From: Selenomonadaceae bacterium
Lineage (GTDB): Bacteria; Bacillota; Negativicutes; Selenomonadales; Selenomonadaceae
Reading direction: 5' to 3'
NCBI GenBank assembly: GCA_017549815.1
Contig: JAFYNH010000074.1
Coordinates: 1 to 64,000 of the forward strand
DNA: 64,000 bases
Below, one piece after another: positions 24,941 through 34,040 of the stretch. Numbering within the stretch: the first letter of the stretch is position 1; the number at the start of each line of letters is the position of its first letter. The notes under the pieces were generated by a model. It did not search any database and was not told the origin of the DNA. It saw only the letters and a list, made by a program, of their open reading frames with translations. A program made the position numbers and the translations under genes.

Positions 24941-26788
24941 TCAAGTACGCTTAAACATTTTAGCGAGGTCGGCGGCAGAAAATTTTATAATCGTCGGTCT
25001 GCCGTGCGGACAAGTATGCGGGTGCGGCGTCTCGGAAAGTTCCTTTAACAAAATTTCCATTTGTCGAAGATTGAGTTCTTGCCCCGCCTTTATCGCCGCC
25101 TTGCAAGCCGTCGTTGCCAAAACTGCGCGGCGAATTTTTTTTGCAATGTCGTTTGAATCATTGACGCCGTTAAAAATTTCTTCGACAATCCCGCGCAGAA
25201 GATTTTCCGCGTCGGTGTCGGCGGCATCAACGGGAACTTCCATAAGCCGAAATTCATTATTGCCGCTCGGCTCCATTGTAAAGCCCAGCTCCGCGAAGAC
25301 GTTAAGATTTTGTTCGATAAGCTCCGCCTCCCGCGAATCAAATTTCAAGACGCGATGAATCAATAAGCCCTGCGCGGGAATTTTTTCTGCATAACCACTA
25401 AGCTTGTCGAAAAGAATCCGTTCATGCGCGGCGTGTTGGTCGATAAGATATAAATCGTTGCCACTCTGCGCGACTATGTAACAGAGGGCGACTTGTCCGA
25501 CAGGCTCAAAATCAAGCACAGGCTTTTTATCGGCTAAAACTTTTTCGACAGGTTCAACCTTTTTAGATGGCTCGATTTTCTTAGGCGGCTCCGGAATTTT
25601 TTCGGGCGGCGGAGTTTTCTCGACGTTATCGGCGGGCGTTAAACTTTTCTCAAAATCTAAATCGTCATCAGATTTTTTCTTACGCTCGGATTTTTGGGGC
25701 TTATCATCGGGAACTTCCTCGACAAGATTTATTTGTTCAAAGTGTGGGGTATCGGGCGCGGCGGCAACTTCGGTTAAATCGTGTTCGGTTGAATCGTCGT
25801 GCTTACCTTCTACAGCGTCGCGCACAGCGTGATAAACCGCCTTGAAAATTTTACTCTCGTCCTCAAATTTTATCTCTATCTTTTGCGGGTGAACATTAAC
25901 GTCGATTGTATTCTGCGGTACGTCGATTTTTATGAACGCGAACGGAAAGCCCGTCTTCGGAATCAACGATTTATAAGCCTCGTCCAATGCCTTTGCAATC
26001 GTCCTGTTCTCAACGACGCGCCCATTTACTATGAACGTTTGCCAGCCCCGATAACTCCTTAACATATTGGGCTTGGTGACGTAGCCGCGCAGATTTAATT
26101 CGTCGTCATCGGCTTGCAAAGTCAGAAAGGAGTCCGTTAATTCCGTGCCGTAAATCGCGTTAAGCGTGTCGAAAACATTTCCATTGCCGGGCGTCGCAAG
26201 CGCAGTTCGGTTGACGTTAATAAATCGGAAGGCTATATCGGGGCGACTAAGCGCAAGCTTGATAACAAAGTCGTTAATTTTATTCGCTTCGGTCGGCGTC
26301 GCCTTGAGGAATTTCAGCCGCGCAGGCGTATTGAAAAATAACATTTCAGCCAAAATCGTTGTGCCGACTTTACAGCCGACTTCGTGATTGTCAATGAGTT
26401 TTCCGCCGTCAATCGTCAGCTTTATACCGAGTTCATCATCTGCGCGGCGCGTTTGCAAAGTAAATTTTGAGACGGCGGCAATCGTCGGAAGAGCCTCGCC
26501 ACGAAAACCTAAAGTAGCAATTTGCGCAAGGTCGGTGACGTTTGAAAGTTTACTGGTGGCGTGGCGTCGCACAGAAAGAACGGCGTCTTCGCGAGACATG
26601 CCCTTTCCGTCATCAGTCACGCGAATTAAAGCCTTGCCGCCATTTTGAATTTCAATTTCAATACGTTTTGCGCCCGCGTCGATAGAATTTTCAACAAGCT
26701 CCTTGACGACAGAGGCAGGACGTTCAACGACTTCGCCCGCCGCAATTTTATTTATCGTGTTTGAATCCAGAAGTTTAATCTCAGACAT
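24941..26788 (-). CDS. mutL: DNA mismatch repair endonuclease MutL
   Basis: A 615-residue MutL. The N-terminal GHKL ATPase shows IAAGEVVERPASVVKELVENS, DDGKGM and LGFRGEALPTIAAV. A charged, Pro-rich linker spans about 340-425. The C-terminal endonuclease domain has DQHAAHERILFD near residue 450, ACKAAIKAG, and CPHGRPT near the end. In the canonical DQHA-x2-E-x4-E motif the last acidic residue is Asp here. mutS is not in the window; bofA lies directly upstream. Confidence 0.96.
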   Translation of the reverse strand: MSEIKLLDSNTINKIAAGEVVERPASVVKELVENSIDAGAKRIEIEIQNGGKALIRVTDDGKGMSREDAVLSVRRHATSKLSNVTDLAQIATLGFRGEALPTIAAVSKFTLQTRRADDELGIKLTIDGGKLIDNHEVGCKVGTTILAEMLFFNTPARLKFLKATPTEANKINDFVIKLALSRPDIAFRFINVNRTALATPGNGNVFDTLNAIYGTELTDSFLTLQADDDELNLRGYVTKPNMLRSYRGWQTFIVNGRVVENRTIAKALDEAYKSLIPKTGFPFAFIKIDVPQNTIDVNVHPQKIEIKFEDESKIFKAVYHAVRDAVEGKHDDSTEHDLTEVAAAPDTPHFEQINLVEEVPDDKPQKSERKKKSDDDLDFEKSLTPADNVEKTPPPEKIPEPPKKIEPSKKVEPVEKVLADKKPVLDFEPVGQVALCYIVAQSGNDLYLIDQHAAHERILFDKLSGYAEKIPAQGLLIHRVLKFDSREAELIEQNLNVFAELGFTMEPSGNNEFRLMEVPVDAADTDAENLLRGIVEEIFNGVNDSNDIAKKIRRAVLATTACKAAIKAGQELNLRQMEILLKELSETPHPHTCPHGRPTIIKFSAADLAKMFKRT

Positions 26789-26800
26789 GCAATCGCCTTT

Positions 26801-27040
26801 CTACTTGATAAAGTTCAGATAAATCGCAAGCGCAATCAGTCCCGGCACTCCGAAGACGCCGACTATCAGCGCGTGAATAAAAGTTATTTTTATCATGATT
26901 ATTCCCGTCATATTCACGAGGTAGAGAATCGCCGCGCCGATTAAGCTGTTCCAAATAATTTTAAACGGCAACTCGATTAAAAATTTCAGCGCGAGAATTA
27001 TCAAAATGCCCGCGACTAATCCGATACCAATTTCAATCAT
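26801..27040 (-). CDS. BofA-family membrane protein (pro-sigmaK processing inhibitor-like)
   Basis: A 79-residue, very hydrophobic protein with two to three membrane segments and the family-type ending ALIVGVFGVPGLIALAIYL. In spore-formers BofA controls pro-sigmaK cleavage, but homologs are also found in non-sporing relatives, and no sporulation gene is present here. The start follows GGAGG. It sits 12 bp upstream of mutL. Confidence 0.8.
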   Translation of the reverse strand: MIEIGIGLVAGILIILALKFLIELPFKIIWNSLIGAAILYLVNMTGIIMIKITFIHALIVGVFGVPGLIALAIYLNFIK

Positions 27041-27058
27041 TTTTTTTATTCCTCCAAA

Positions 27059-28150
27059 TTACCTTACATAAATTGTCAGCGTGTTATAAGTAAAAGCTTG
27101 CAAAGTTAAATCGGCGTGCGTTAAGTTTTGCAACTCGTTAAAGAGCGTTTGCGGGGAACCGCCATAGCCGACGTTGAAAACTGCGCGACCGTTTTCATAG
27201 CTCGAAAGATTTACATTCTGAACGCGATTATTTTGATTCAACGCGGCTTGCACGAGATTTATTTTGGAAAAGTCCGCGCCGTAAACGATAACCTCAATGG
27301 CTTGACGGCTAGTATACATGCCCGTTATCTGTTCGACGAAATAATTGCCCATTTGTTCGCCCGCCGAAGTCAAAGCTTTTTTGGCGGCGATTGCTTGCGA
27401 ATTGTCATAAGCCGAGCCGTATTTACCGTCCGCCGCGATAACTTGCCCCGTCTTAACGATAAACATTTTAGCCTCGACGCGAGCACGACAAGCTTGCATA
27501 TTCGTCCGCTGATTGCCGGGTAAATAATTTCCCATATCGCCGACGCCTTCGCTGAAACTTTCGCCGACAATCATAATATCCGCGCCGAATTTTTCAGCGG
27601 CTTGTTTCATCTGAGCGACGTTCATAGCCATAGGACTTTGATAATTTAAGCCCGTGCCGACTTCGACGACGTTTGAAAAACCCGCATTGAGCAAAGTTTT
27701 AACAATAGCGGTTTCGCCGCCCGCTCCGTTGACGCCGTAATTCAAATGTTGTTCGGGGACGTAGACGGCGATTTTGGGATTGCGCAGTTTAACGTTGATA
27801 ATGCCGAGCCGCGTCAATTCGTTCATGAGCTTTGAATCGGGGTTATCGTCGACAGTGGCGTTAATCGTGACGCGCCAGCCGTTAGGAATTTGTTCGCGGC
27901 TAACGACGTAATAGTCATTGACGAATCCGCGAGAGTGCGTATAAATTTGGTCGTTGATTAACATGCTATTTTGGACGAGTGTCTCCGAATCGACGAACAA
28001 GCCAACAGTATTTTCGACAGCGGCTCGAAGTGCGTCGTTTTCAGCGTCGATTTGAGTTATGCCCGTACCCGTGACGGTAACATTTTTAGCCGTTGCCTCC
28101 GCGCAGATTATCATCAACAACGCGAAAATTATCATGGCAAATTTTTTCAT
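27059..28150 (-). CDS. Secreted FlgT/LPP20-like protein
   Basis: A 363-residue protein with a signal peptide (MKKFAMIIFALLMIICAEATA). The mature start VTVTGTGITQIDAENDALRAAVENTVG is typical of FlgT/LPP20-like domains. RNPKIAVYVPEQH, KQAAEKFGADIMIVGE and a CsgG-like middle follow, then a C-terminal ligand-like domain. In vibrios FlgT is a flagellar outer-ring protein; here an outer-membrane or periplasmic role is likely but unproven. ATG 28150 is preferred over the TTG at 28156 because GGAG is better spaced. The two-domain layout (FlgT-N plus CsgG-like) also occurs near fliB and the other CsgG genes of this window. Confidence 0.7.
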   Translation of the reverse strand: MKKFAMIIFALLMIICAEATAKNVTVTGTGITQIDAENDALRAAVENTVGLFVDSETLVQNSMLINDQIYTHSRGFVNDYYVVSREQIPNGWRVTINATVDDNPDSKLMNELTRLGIINVKLRNPKIAVYVPEQHLNYGVNGAGGETAIVKTLLNAGFSNVVEVGTGLNYQSPMAMNVAQMKQAAEKFGADIMIVGESFSEGVGDMGNYLPGNQRTNMQACRARVEAKMFIVKTGQVIAADGKYGSAYDNSQAIAAKKALTSAGEQMGNYFVEQITGMYTSRQAIEVIVYGADFSKINLVQAALNQNNRVQNVNLSSYENGRAVFNVGYGGSPQTLFNELQNLTHADLTLQAFTYNTLTIYVR

Positions 28151-28167
28151 CAACAATCAACTCCATT

Positions 28168-28202
28168 TTTTCAATTAGGAATTAGGAATTAGAAATGAGT
28201 AA
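28168..28202. repeat. Short 7-bp-period repeat array
   Basis: TTAGGAATTAGGAATTAGAA then ATGAGTAATGCGTAATG. Confidence 0.5.
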
Positions 28203-28220
28203 TGCGTAATGAAGAAAACG

Positions 28221-28350
28221 TAGCGGTTAGGTGAAACCCGGCGCACATGGACGTGCGCCGCCGGCAATAGAAACATGGATGTTTCTTTGCCGGTCTGACG
28301 CCCTTTCTTTTTGTAACTTTTTCTTTGGGCGCAGCAAAGAAAAAGTTTTT
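28221..28350 (+). ncRNA. Hairpin element B (TwoAYGGAY-like)
   Basis: Best copy of the family. TAGCGGTTAGGTGAAACCC leads into hairpin 1 (GGCGCAC-ATGGAC-GTGCGCC, loop 28247-28252). Hairpin 2 is CCGGC..GAAAC-ATGGAT-GTTTC..GCCGG (loop 28275-28280). A linker CTGACGCCCTTTC follows, then terminator-like hairpin 3 AACTTTTTCTTTG / CAAAGAAAAAGTT with a TTT tail. Two hairpins with loops matching AYGGAY correspond to what I recall of the TwoAYGGAY RNA motif. Arms differ between copies while loops persist. Confidence 0.65.
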
Positions 28351-28386
28351 AATAATTAGGAACTAATAATTAGGAAATAGGGACTA
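28350..28386. repeat. Short 7-bp-period repeat array
   Basis: TAATTAGGAACTAATAATTAGG then AAATAGGGACTAG, directly after hairpin element B. Confidence 0.5.
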
Positions 28387-28423
28387 GCCGGTTCCGCGAA
28401 TCCACGCTTTGGCAAAGGGGGGA

Positions 28424-29284
28424 TTACTTCCCGCGCTTTACTATGTCGCCCTTTTTAACGTCGCTGAAAAATCCTTCTTCCTTGCAAATCGCATAATCCG
28501 TATTGACTTCGATAACTTTAATCTTGCCAACTTCCTCCTGCTTCATGTCGACAACCTTCCCATTAACAATAATCGGATCCGTCTCGCGAGCAACAATCAA
28601 AATTTCGCCGGGACGAAGTCCACTATCCGCGCCCTTGTCAATGTAAATTTTATCGCCGTCAATCTCCGCAATGCGAGCACGAAGAGGATTTACGCTGTCA
28701 AGCCCCATTAAAAAATTCTCGGCGGCATGTTTGCAAGCATTATTAAAAGCCGCCTCAACGCTCGACCCGCTCTTGTTGCCCTCAATATTTTTAGCAACAA
28801 TAATCTCGCCCGTCTTATTGTCGACAAGCCGATACTCCAAAGCAATCCTGCCCTTGAATTGATTGACAAATCCACTTGCCGCCGCTCCTATTCCTAAAGC
28901 CGCGCCGATTGTCGAAATAGTCGTTGCCGTCGGATTTTGTTCGACAAATGCCGTCGTCACCTTGCCGACTAAAGTATAATCCGCGCCAATCAATTTCCCA
29001 ATCTCAATCGCTTCATCGGAGTCGCCTATAATATTTTGTAAACCTTGCTCCCGAAGTATCGCACCCATTTGCGCCCGCTCGACTACCGTATAAGTCCCTG
29101 CGTTATGTATCGCCACTATTAATTGTTCGGTCATTATCTCGGCAACTTTTTGTTCGTTGTTGCCCGAAACATTTTCAAGCGGCATGACGGCTACGCTTTT
29201 TTTAGCGGCGGCGCAGTTCAACGATAATAAAATCGCCAACGCACTCATAACCGCAAATATTTTTCTCATGTAATCTATGAACAT
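28424..29284 (-). CDS. CsgG-family secreted protein
   Basis: A 286-residue protein with a signal peptide ending NCAAAKK. The CsgG core is clear: VAVMPLENVSGNNEQKVAEIMTEQL, YTVVERAQMGAILREQGLQ, GADYTLVGKVTTAF, a Gly/Ala-rich membrane-like loop (AALGIGAAASGF), and YRLVDNKTGEIIVA. A C-terminal about 80-residue beta domain follows (IYIDKGADSGLRPGEILIVA). CsgG proteins form outer-membrane export pores or lipoproteins; a lipobox is not obvious here, though a Cys lies at the cleavage region. The start follows AAGGAGGAA. Confidence 0.85.
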   Translation of the reverse strand: MFIDYMRKIFAVMSALAILLSLNCAAAKKSVAVMPLENVSGNNEQKVAEIMTEQLIVAIHNAGTYTVVERAQMGAILREQGLQNIIGDSDEAIEIGKLIGADYTLVGKVTTAFVEQNPTATTISTIGAALGIGAAASGFVNQFKGRIALEYRLVDNKTGEIIVAKNIEGNKSGSSVEAAFNNACKHAAENFLMGLDSVNPLRARIAEIDGDKIYIDKGADSGLRPGEILIVARETDPIIVNGKVVDMKQEEVGKIKVIEVNTDYAICKEEGFFSDVKKGDIVKRGK

Positions 29285-29377
29285 GGATAATTCCTCCTTG
29301 CCAAATTTTTTTTTAATATATCAGCCGTAACTTAAAATTTCAATAAGAATCTGCAAAGCCTGCGCAAAAAATATCGC

Positions 29378-29406
29378 TTGATATATTTGAGTAATTCTAA
29401 TAAAAT
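29378..29406 (+). promoter_or_regulatory. Promoter of the hybrid histidine kinase
   Basis: TTGATA (29378-29383), 17-bp spacer, TAAAAT (29401-29406). Confidence 0.6.
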
Positions 29407-29439
29407 CTGTCTACAAACACTATTTCGCGAGGTCAAGTC

Positions 29440-32400
29440 ATGGAAGAAAAAAATACACACGAACAAGAACAAGAGAAAGAAAAAAGTACGATACCTATGG
29501 CGATTGTCGGCGGCGCAATCATCGCCATACTCTTAATTTTTTCTACGCTTTGGATAAATCGGAGTAATCTAAGCAGTATTTCATTGGCGGTACACTCTGC
29601 CGGCGAAATTTATCTGCGCGAGATGACAGACCGCCGGGAACAAGTCCTTAACGCCCGAATAAGTTCCAGAGTAAATAACCTCCGCGCCGCAATAAGAGCT
29701 TTGACCCCCAACGATTTGAAAAATGTCGACAGCCTAAAATTGTTCCTCGACCGTATGAAAATCCTTTACAGTGTCGACCTGTTCGCTTTTGTCGACGCTA
29801 ACGGTAGAATCCTCACGCCCGAAGGTGTTATGGCTGATACTTCCGATTATTTCTTTGCCAACGAAGTTTTTAACGAGCCGAAAATTTTTACCTATAACGC
29901 TGATGTCGCCGTCGTCATTCCCGTCAAAAATATCAAGTTCGAGGGCGTCCCTATTCAAAATTGTTTCCTCCAAGTTACTATCGAAAAATTCCTTGAGAAC
30001 ATTTTGACTTACACGACCGATTGGGAAGTCACTTTCTTTAATCTTTATCACCCCAACGGCGACTCGCTAACCGATTCCGTTTTAGAATATCTCGACGGCA
30101 ATTCAAATATTTTTAAAGTTATGGAGAAGGCAACGTTTGAAGGCGATCACACGCCCGAAAAAGTTAAGGAAGATTTCGCAAACGGACAACAAGGTATGGT
30201 TGCCTTTACTTATCGCGGCATGGACAGATCTCTTTACTATCGCCCCGTTCCGAAGACAAATTGGATGCTTTGCTATTTGGCTCGCGAAGATAAAATCGAA
30301 GAAGAAATTTCCGACCTTAACATTGAAATGCGTAACCGTTCCATATTCCTAACATTTATGACGGTTATTTCAATGCTGATTGTCTTTGCGCTGATAATTC
30401 TGCAGACGCGGAAAAATAACGCGCTCCTCCATTTAAAGAATACCATTGAGACCGAAAACCGCGTTAAGCGCGAGGAAATGGAAGAAAAAATCCGTCTGCA
30501 AACTAAAATCCTCACCGAAGAACGCCGCCGCCGTCGTCAGAGCGAAATGATTCAAGCTTTGACGGTTGATTATCGGCTCGTCTACCATTTGAATTTGGAT
30601 TCGGACGAGGCTGTTTGTTATCGCGTGACGCCCGAAATGAGTTCGCTTTTAAAACGCAAGCACAGCGACGTTATAAAATTCCAAGAGGCTATGGAAGCTT
30701 ACGTTAAAGAATACGTTAGCCCGAACGACCGCGAAGAACTTTTAGAATTTGTCAAGCCCGAAAATATCCGCGCCGCGCTTGCCGATAAGGAAATTGTTTC
30801 GCACCGCTACCTTTTGATTCATTACGGCGAAGAACATTTCATGATGATTCGTATTGCCCGAATTGATGAGGGAATGCACGCGGTAGGCGTCGGCTTTGCC
30901 AATGTTGACGAAGAAACCCGCGATACTTTGGCGCGTAATCAAGAACTTGCGGACGCGCTTGCCGAAGCTCAACACGCCAACGCCGCTAAGACAACTTTCC
31001 TTTCGAGTATGAGCCACGATATACGGACGCCTATGAACGCCATTATCGGCTTTACGAATTTGGCATTGCGCCACTTTGAAAATCGCAATCAAGTTAAAGA
31101 CTCGCTCGAAAAAGTTTTATCGTCAAGCAATCACTTGCTCGGCTTGATTAACGATATTCTTGATATGAGCCGAATAGAAAGCGGGCGCGTCGAAGTCGCC
31201 GAAAATGAATGCAATCTTTCCGACCTTGTGCATAATCTGATTCACATTATCCAGCCGCAGATAACCGCTAAGCAACAGAAATTCCAAATCGACGCCTTCA
31301 AGGTTAAGAATGAAGACGTTTACGCCGACCAACTCAAGATTAATCAAGTGCTGATAAATATTTTGAGCAACGCCGTTAAATACACGCCGTCGACTGGTTC
31401 GATTTTCTTCCGCATTTCCCAATACGAATCGAAAATGCCCGGCTATGCTAAATACGAATTCCGCGTTAAAGACAACGGGCTTGGCATGAGCAAGGAATTT
31501 TTAAAGCACGTATTCGACGCCTTTGAACGCGAAGAGACTTCGACGAAAAGCGGTATTCAAGGCACGGGGCTTGGCATGTCGATAACTAAACGTATGGTTG
31601 AGCTTATGGGCGGCGATATTCAAGTCGAGAGCGAAAAGGATAGAGGCAGTGAGTTTATCGTCACACTTGATTTGAAACTTCAACAGGATATTAAGCAAGT
31701 CCCGATTCAAGAGCTGAAAAATCTGCGCGCCCTGATTGTCGACGACGATTTTAATACTTGCGAGTCGGTGACGACGATGTTAAAGCAAATGGGAATGCGT
31801 TCAGAGTGGACGACTTCGCCGCGAGAAGCTGTTTTCCGCGCAGGACGTGCCCTTGATGACGAGCCTTTTGATGCGTATATCGTCGATTGGCTTATGCCCG
31901 AACAAAACGGGATTGAAACTGTCAGACAAATTCGCCGCGTCGTGGGAAATACTGCGCCGATAATAATTTTGACGGCTTATGATTATTCGGATATTGAGGC
32001 AGAGGCACGGGCGGCGGGCGTAACGACGTTTTGCACAAAGCCGCTGTTTATGTCCGATTTGAAGAATGCACTTTCGCGGGCAATGCAGGGCAACGAACAG
32101 GAAAAGAATAATCAGAATGAATTGGCGTCGACAGATTTCAGCGGCAAGCGAGTTTTATTGGTTGAGGATATTGAAGTTAATCGCGAAATAGCAAAGGCGG
32201 TTTTAACGGAGATTGGGCTTGACGTTGAAGACGCGGACGACGGCTCTGTTGCGGTGCAAATGGTTAAGAATTCGCCACCGAATCATTACGATATAATTTT
32301 AATGGATGTGCAAATGCCGATAATGAACGGCTATGACGCAACGCGGAATATTCGCGCCATTAACAGGAAGGATACAAAGACGGTGCCGATTGTCGCGATG

Positions 32401-32520
32401 ACGGCGAATGCTTTTGACGAAGACAAAGAGAACGCGATAAAGGCGGGCATGGACGACCACCTTGCCAAGCCGCTTGATATTCCGAAACTCATTGAAATTC
32501 TTACTAAGTATTTAAAGTGA
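29440..32520 (+). CDS. Membrane-bound hybrid sensor histidine kinase with two receiver domains
   Basis: A 1026-residue inner-membrane kinase. TM1 at about 19-40, a periplasmic Cache-like sensor (about 45-300), TM2 at about 303-322, then a coiled coil and a PAS-like segment. The HisKA box has the phosphorylated His in SSMSHDIRTPMNAIIGF near residue 526. The ATPase boxes are NQVLINILSNAVKYT, DNGLGM and GTGLGMSI. Two receiver domains follow: Asp in YIVDWLMPEQNG near residue 815 and in ILMDVQMPIMNGYD near residue 955. No HPt domain is present and no separate partner is adjacent, so the output is unknown. The ribosome site GAGGT precedes ATG. Confidence 0.92.
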   Translation: MEEKNTHEQEQEKEKSTIPMAIVGGAIIAILLIFSTLWINRSNLSSISLAVHSAGEIYLREMTDRREQVLNARISSRVNNLRAAIRALTPNDLKNVDSLKLFLDRMKILYSVDLFAFVDANGRILTPEGVMADTSDYFFANEVFNEPKIFTYNADVAVVIPVKNIKFEGVPIQNCFLQVTIEKFLENILTYTTDWEVTFFNLYHPNGDSLTDSVLEYLDGNSNIFKVMEKATFEGDHTPEKVKEDFANGQQGMVAFTYRGMDRSLYYRPVPKTNWMLCYLAREDKIEEEISDLNIEMRNRSIFLTFMTVISMLIVFALIILQTRKNNALLHLKNTIETENRVKREEMEEKIRLQTKILTEERRRRRQSEMIQALTVDYRLVYHLNLDSDEAVCYRVTPEMSSLLKRKHSDVIKFQEAMEAYVKEYVSPNDREELLEFVKPENIRAALADKEIVSHRYLLIHYGEEHFMMIRIARIDEGMHAVGVGFANVDEETRDTLARNQELADALAEAQHANAAKTTFLSSMSHDIRTPMNAIIGFTNLALRHFENRNQVKDSLEKVLSSSNHLLGLINDILDMSRIESGRVEVAENECNLSDLVHNLIHIIQPQITAKQQKFQIDAFKVKNEDVYADQLKINQVLINILSNAVKYTPSTGSIFFRISQYESKMPGYAKYEFRVKDNGLGMSKEFLKHVFDAFEREETSTKSGIQGTGLGMSITKRMVELMGGDIQVESEKDRGSEFIVTLDLKLQQDIKQVPIQELKNLRALIVDDDFNTCESVTTMLKQMGMRSEWTTSPREAVFRAGRALDDEPFDAYIVDWLMPEQNGIETVRQIRRVVGNTAPIIILTAYDYSDIEAEARAAGVTTFCTKPLFMSDLKNALSRAMQGNEQEKNNQNELASTDFSGKRVLLVEDIEVNREIAKAVLTEIGLDVEDADDGSVAVQMVKNSPPNHYDIILMDVQMPIMNGYDATRNIRAINRKDTKTVPIVAMTANAFDEDKENAIKAGMDDHLAKPLDIPKLIEILTKYLK

Positions 32521-32531
32521 TGTGAAAATTT

Positions 32532-34028
32532 TTGTATAAACCAAGAATTCTTCTGCGCGGCGAGCTTGAAAATATTTTGACGGCGGAGATTGTCGGGCAG
32601 ATAAGATTCAAAGGCGCGGCTGAACGTGGAGAATTTATTATCCCGTCGAGTAATACGGCGGCTGATAATTACGTAGTCAACGCGGGCGACTTTAGAATTT
32701 TTATTGACGACGTTGAAATTTCGATTGACGAGTTGAAGAAAATTCTGGACGGCGCGGCTGATTATATCGTCTTTGAAAGTCACGACGAATTTTTATTGCG
32801 GTTTAGGGAGTTATACGCGCTGGGATTAATCGACAGGACTATCACGTTGCCGACGCTGTTGAATTATGCGGCGGACAATTTTTTTTCGCTGAATAATGCG
32901 GTGCAGATTTTTAACTTGATTCACGCATTGAAGTTGCCGCGTACTCTTGACGTTGACGGCTTTTTTGCTAAGAATGATTATTACATGTTCCCCGATATGA
33001 ATTTCAAAATCGCGGGCATTGCCGACGTTGAAGAATATCCTACGCTGAGAAATTTTTATGCCGAGATTTATTCGCGGGAAGATTGCCGCTATAAATTTTT
33101 TGACGCGATTCTTTTAACTGCGGAGAGGACGCCAGAAGAATTTATTGACGTGTTGATTGAACTTGACGCCTTGTCGGAAAATATTTTGACGTTCGCAAGG
33201 AAAAGTTCAGAGCTTGAAAAATTTTTAACCGCCAATGAAAACGTCTTTGAAAAAGTTTCGCGCTTTCCTGCCGTCAACGGGAATTGGCTCCTGCTTAAAA
33301 AATTTGTCCGCGCAGATTTTACTTGCTACGTCGTCACGCATAAAGACGCCAAACTTGAGACTTTACCCGACGATTACAAAATTATTCACGCAGGGCACGC
33401 GCTCGCCAAAGAAAAATTCGGCTATCTCGGCGACGATTCGGGCGACAATATTAGCCGCCTCAATCCCTACCTTAACGAGATAACCGCGCTTTATTGGCTT
33501 TGGAAACACACGCGCCATAATCTTATCGGCTTTGTGCACTACCGCAGATTTTTCACGGCGGACGGCGAAAATATTTTATCTGCGCGGGAGGCGACGGAAC
33601 TTTTGCGCGAGAATGATATAATCGTCAACGGTTGCCAATTCGGCTACATTGCGCTTTACGATTGGAAGATTATGTTGAGCGGCAGGAAACTTGCCGAGCA
33701 CGTCATCAACACGATTAGAAAATATATCGCGTTGCGTCAACCCGATTATTTGGCGGCTTATGACAGAGTGACGAACAGTTTCGGCGTGTTCTGCTATGAA
33801 ATTTTTATTACGCGGCGGAAAATTTTTGAGGCTTATTGCGAATGGCTTTTTTCGTTTATAATCGACGCGACGGAAGAAATTTTGGCGACAACCGACCTTG
33901 CAAGCTCCGACGACCCGCGAGAATATCGGGCGATAAGTTTTGTTGCCGAACACTTGATGACGGTTTGGCTGATTAAAAACCGCTTGAGGATAAAGACTTT
34001 GGATATTATTTTTAGAGACAATGTTTAA
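32532..34028 (+). CDS. DUF4422 glycosyltransferase-like protein with unknown N-terminal domain
   Basis: A 498-residue protein from a TTG start, 12 bp after the kinase stop. The C-terminal half (from about 265) is DUF4422: FTCYVVTHKDAKLETLP, YLGDDSGDNISRLNPYLNEIT, ALYWLWKHTRHNLIGFVHYRRFF. DUF4422 proteins are found in polysaccharide and LPS gene clusters and resemble glycosyltransferases. The N-terminal 250 residues (opening PRILLRGELENILTAEIVG) are not recognised. Possibly co-transcribed with ftsW downstream. Confidence 0.8.
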   Translation: MYKPRILLRGELENILTAEIVGQIRFKGAAERGEFIIPSSNTAADNYVVNAGDFRIFIDDVEISIDELKKILDGAADYIVFESHDEFLLRFRELYALGLIDRTITLPTLLNYAADNFFSLNNAVQIFNLIHALKLPRTLDVDGFFAKNDYYMFPDMNFKIAGIADVEEYPTLRNFYAEIYSREDCRYKFFDAILLTAERTPEEFIDVLIELDALSENILTFARKSSELEKFLTANENVFEKVSRFPAVNGNWLLLKKFVRADFTCYVVTHKDAKLETLPDDYKIIHAGHALAKEKFGYLGDDSGDNISRLNPYLNEITALYWLWKHTRHNLIGFVHYRRFFTADGENILSAREATELLRENDIIVNGCQFGYIALYDWKIMLSGRKLAEHVINTIRKYIALRQPDYLAAYDRVTNSFGVFCYEIFITRRKIFEAYCEWLFSFIIDATEEILATTDLASSDDPREYRAISFVAEHLMTVWLIKNRLRIKTLDIIFRDNV

Positions 34029-34040
34029 CGAGGTGATAAA

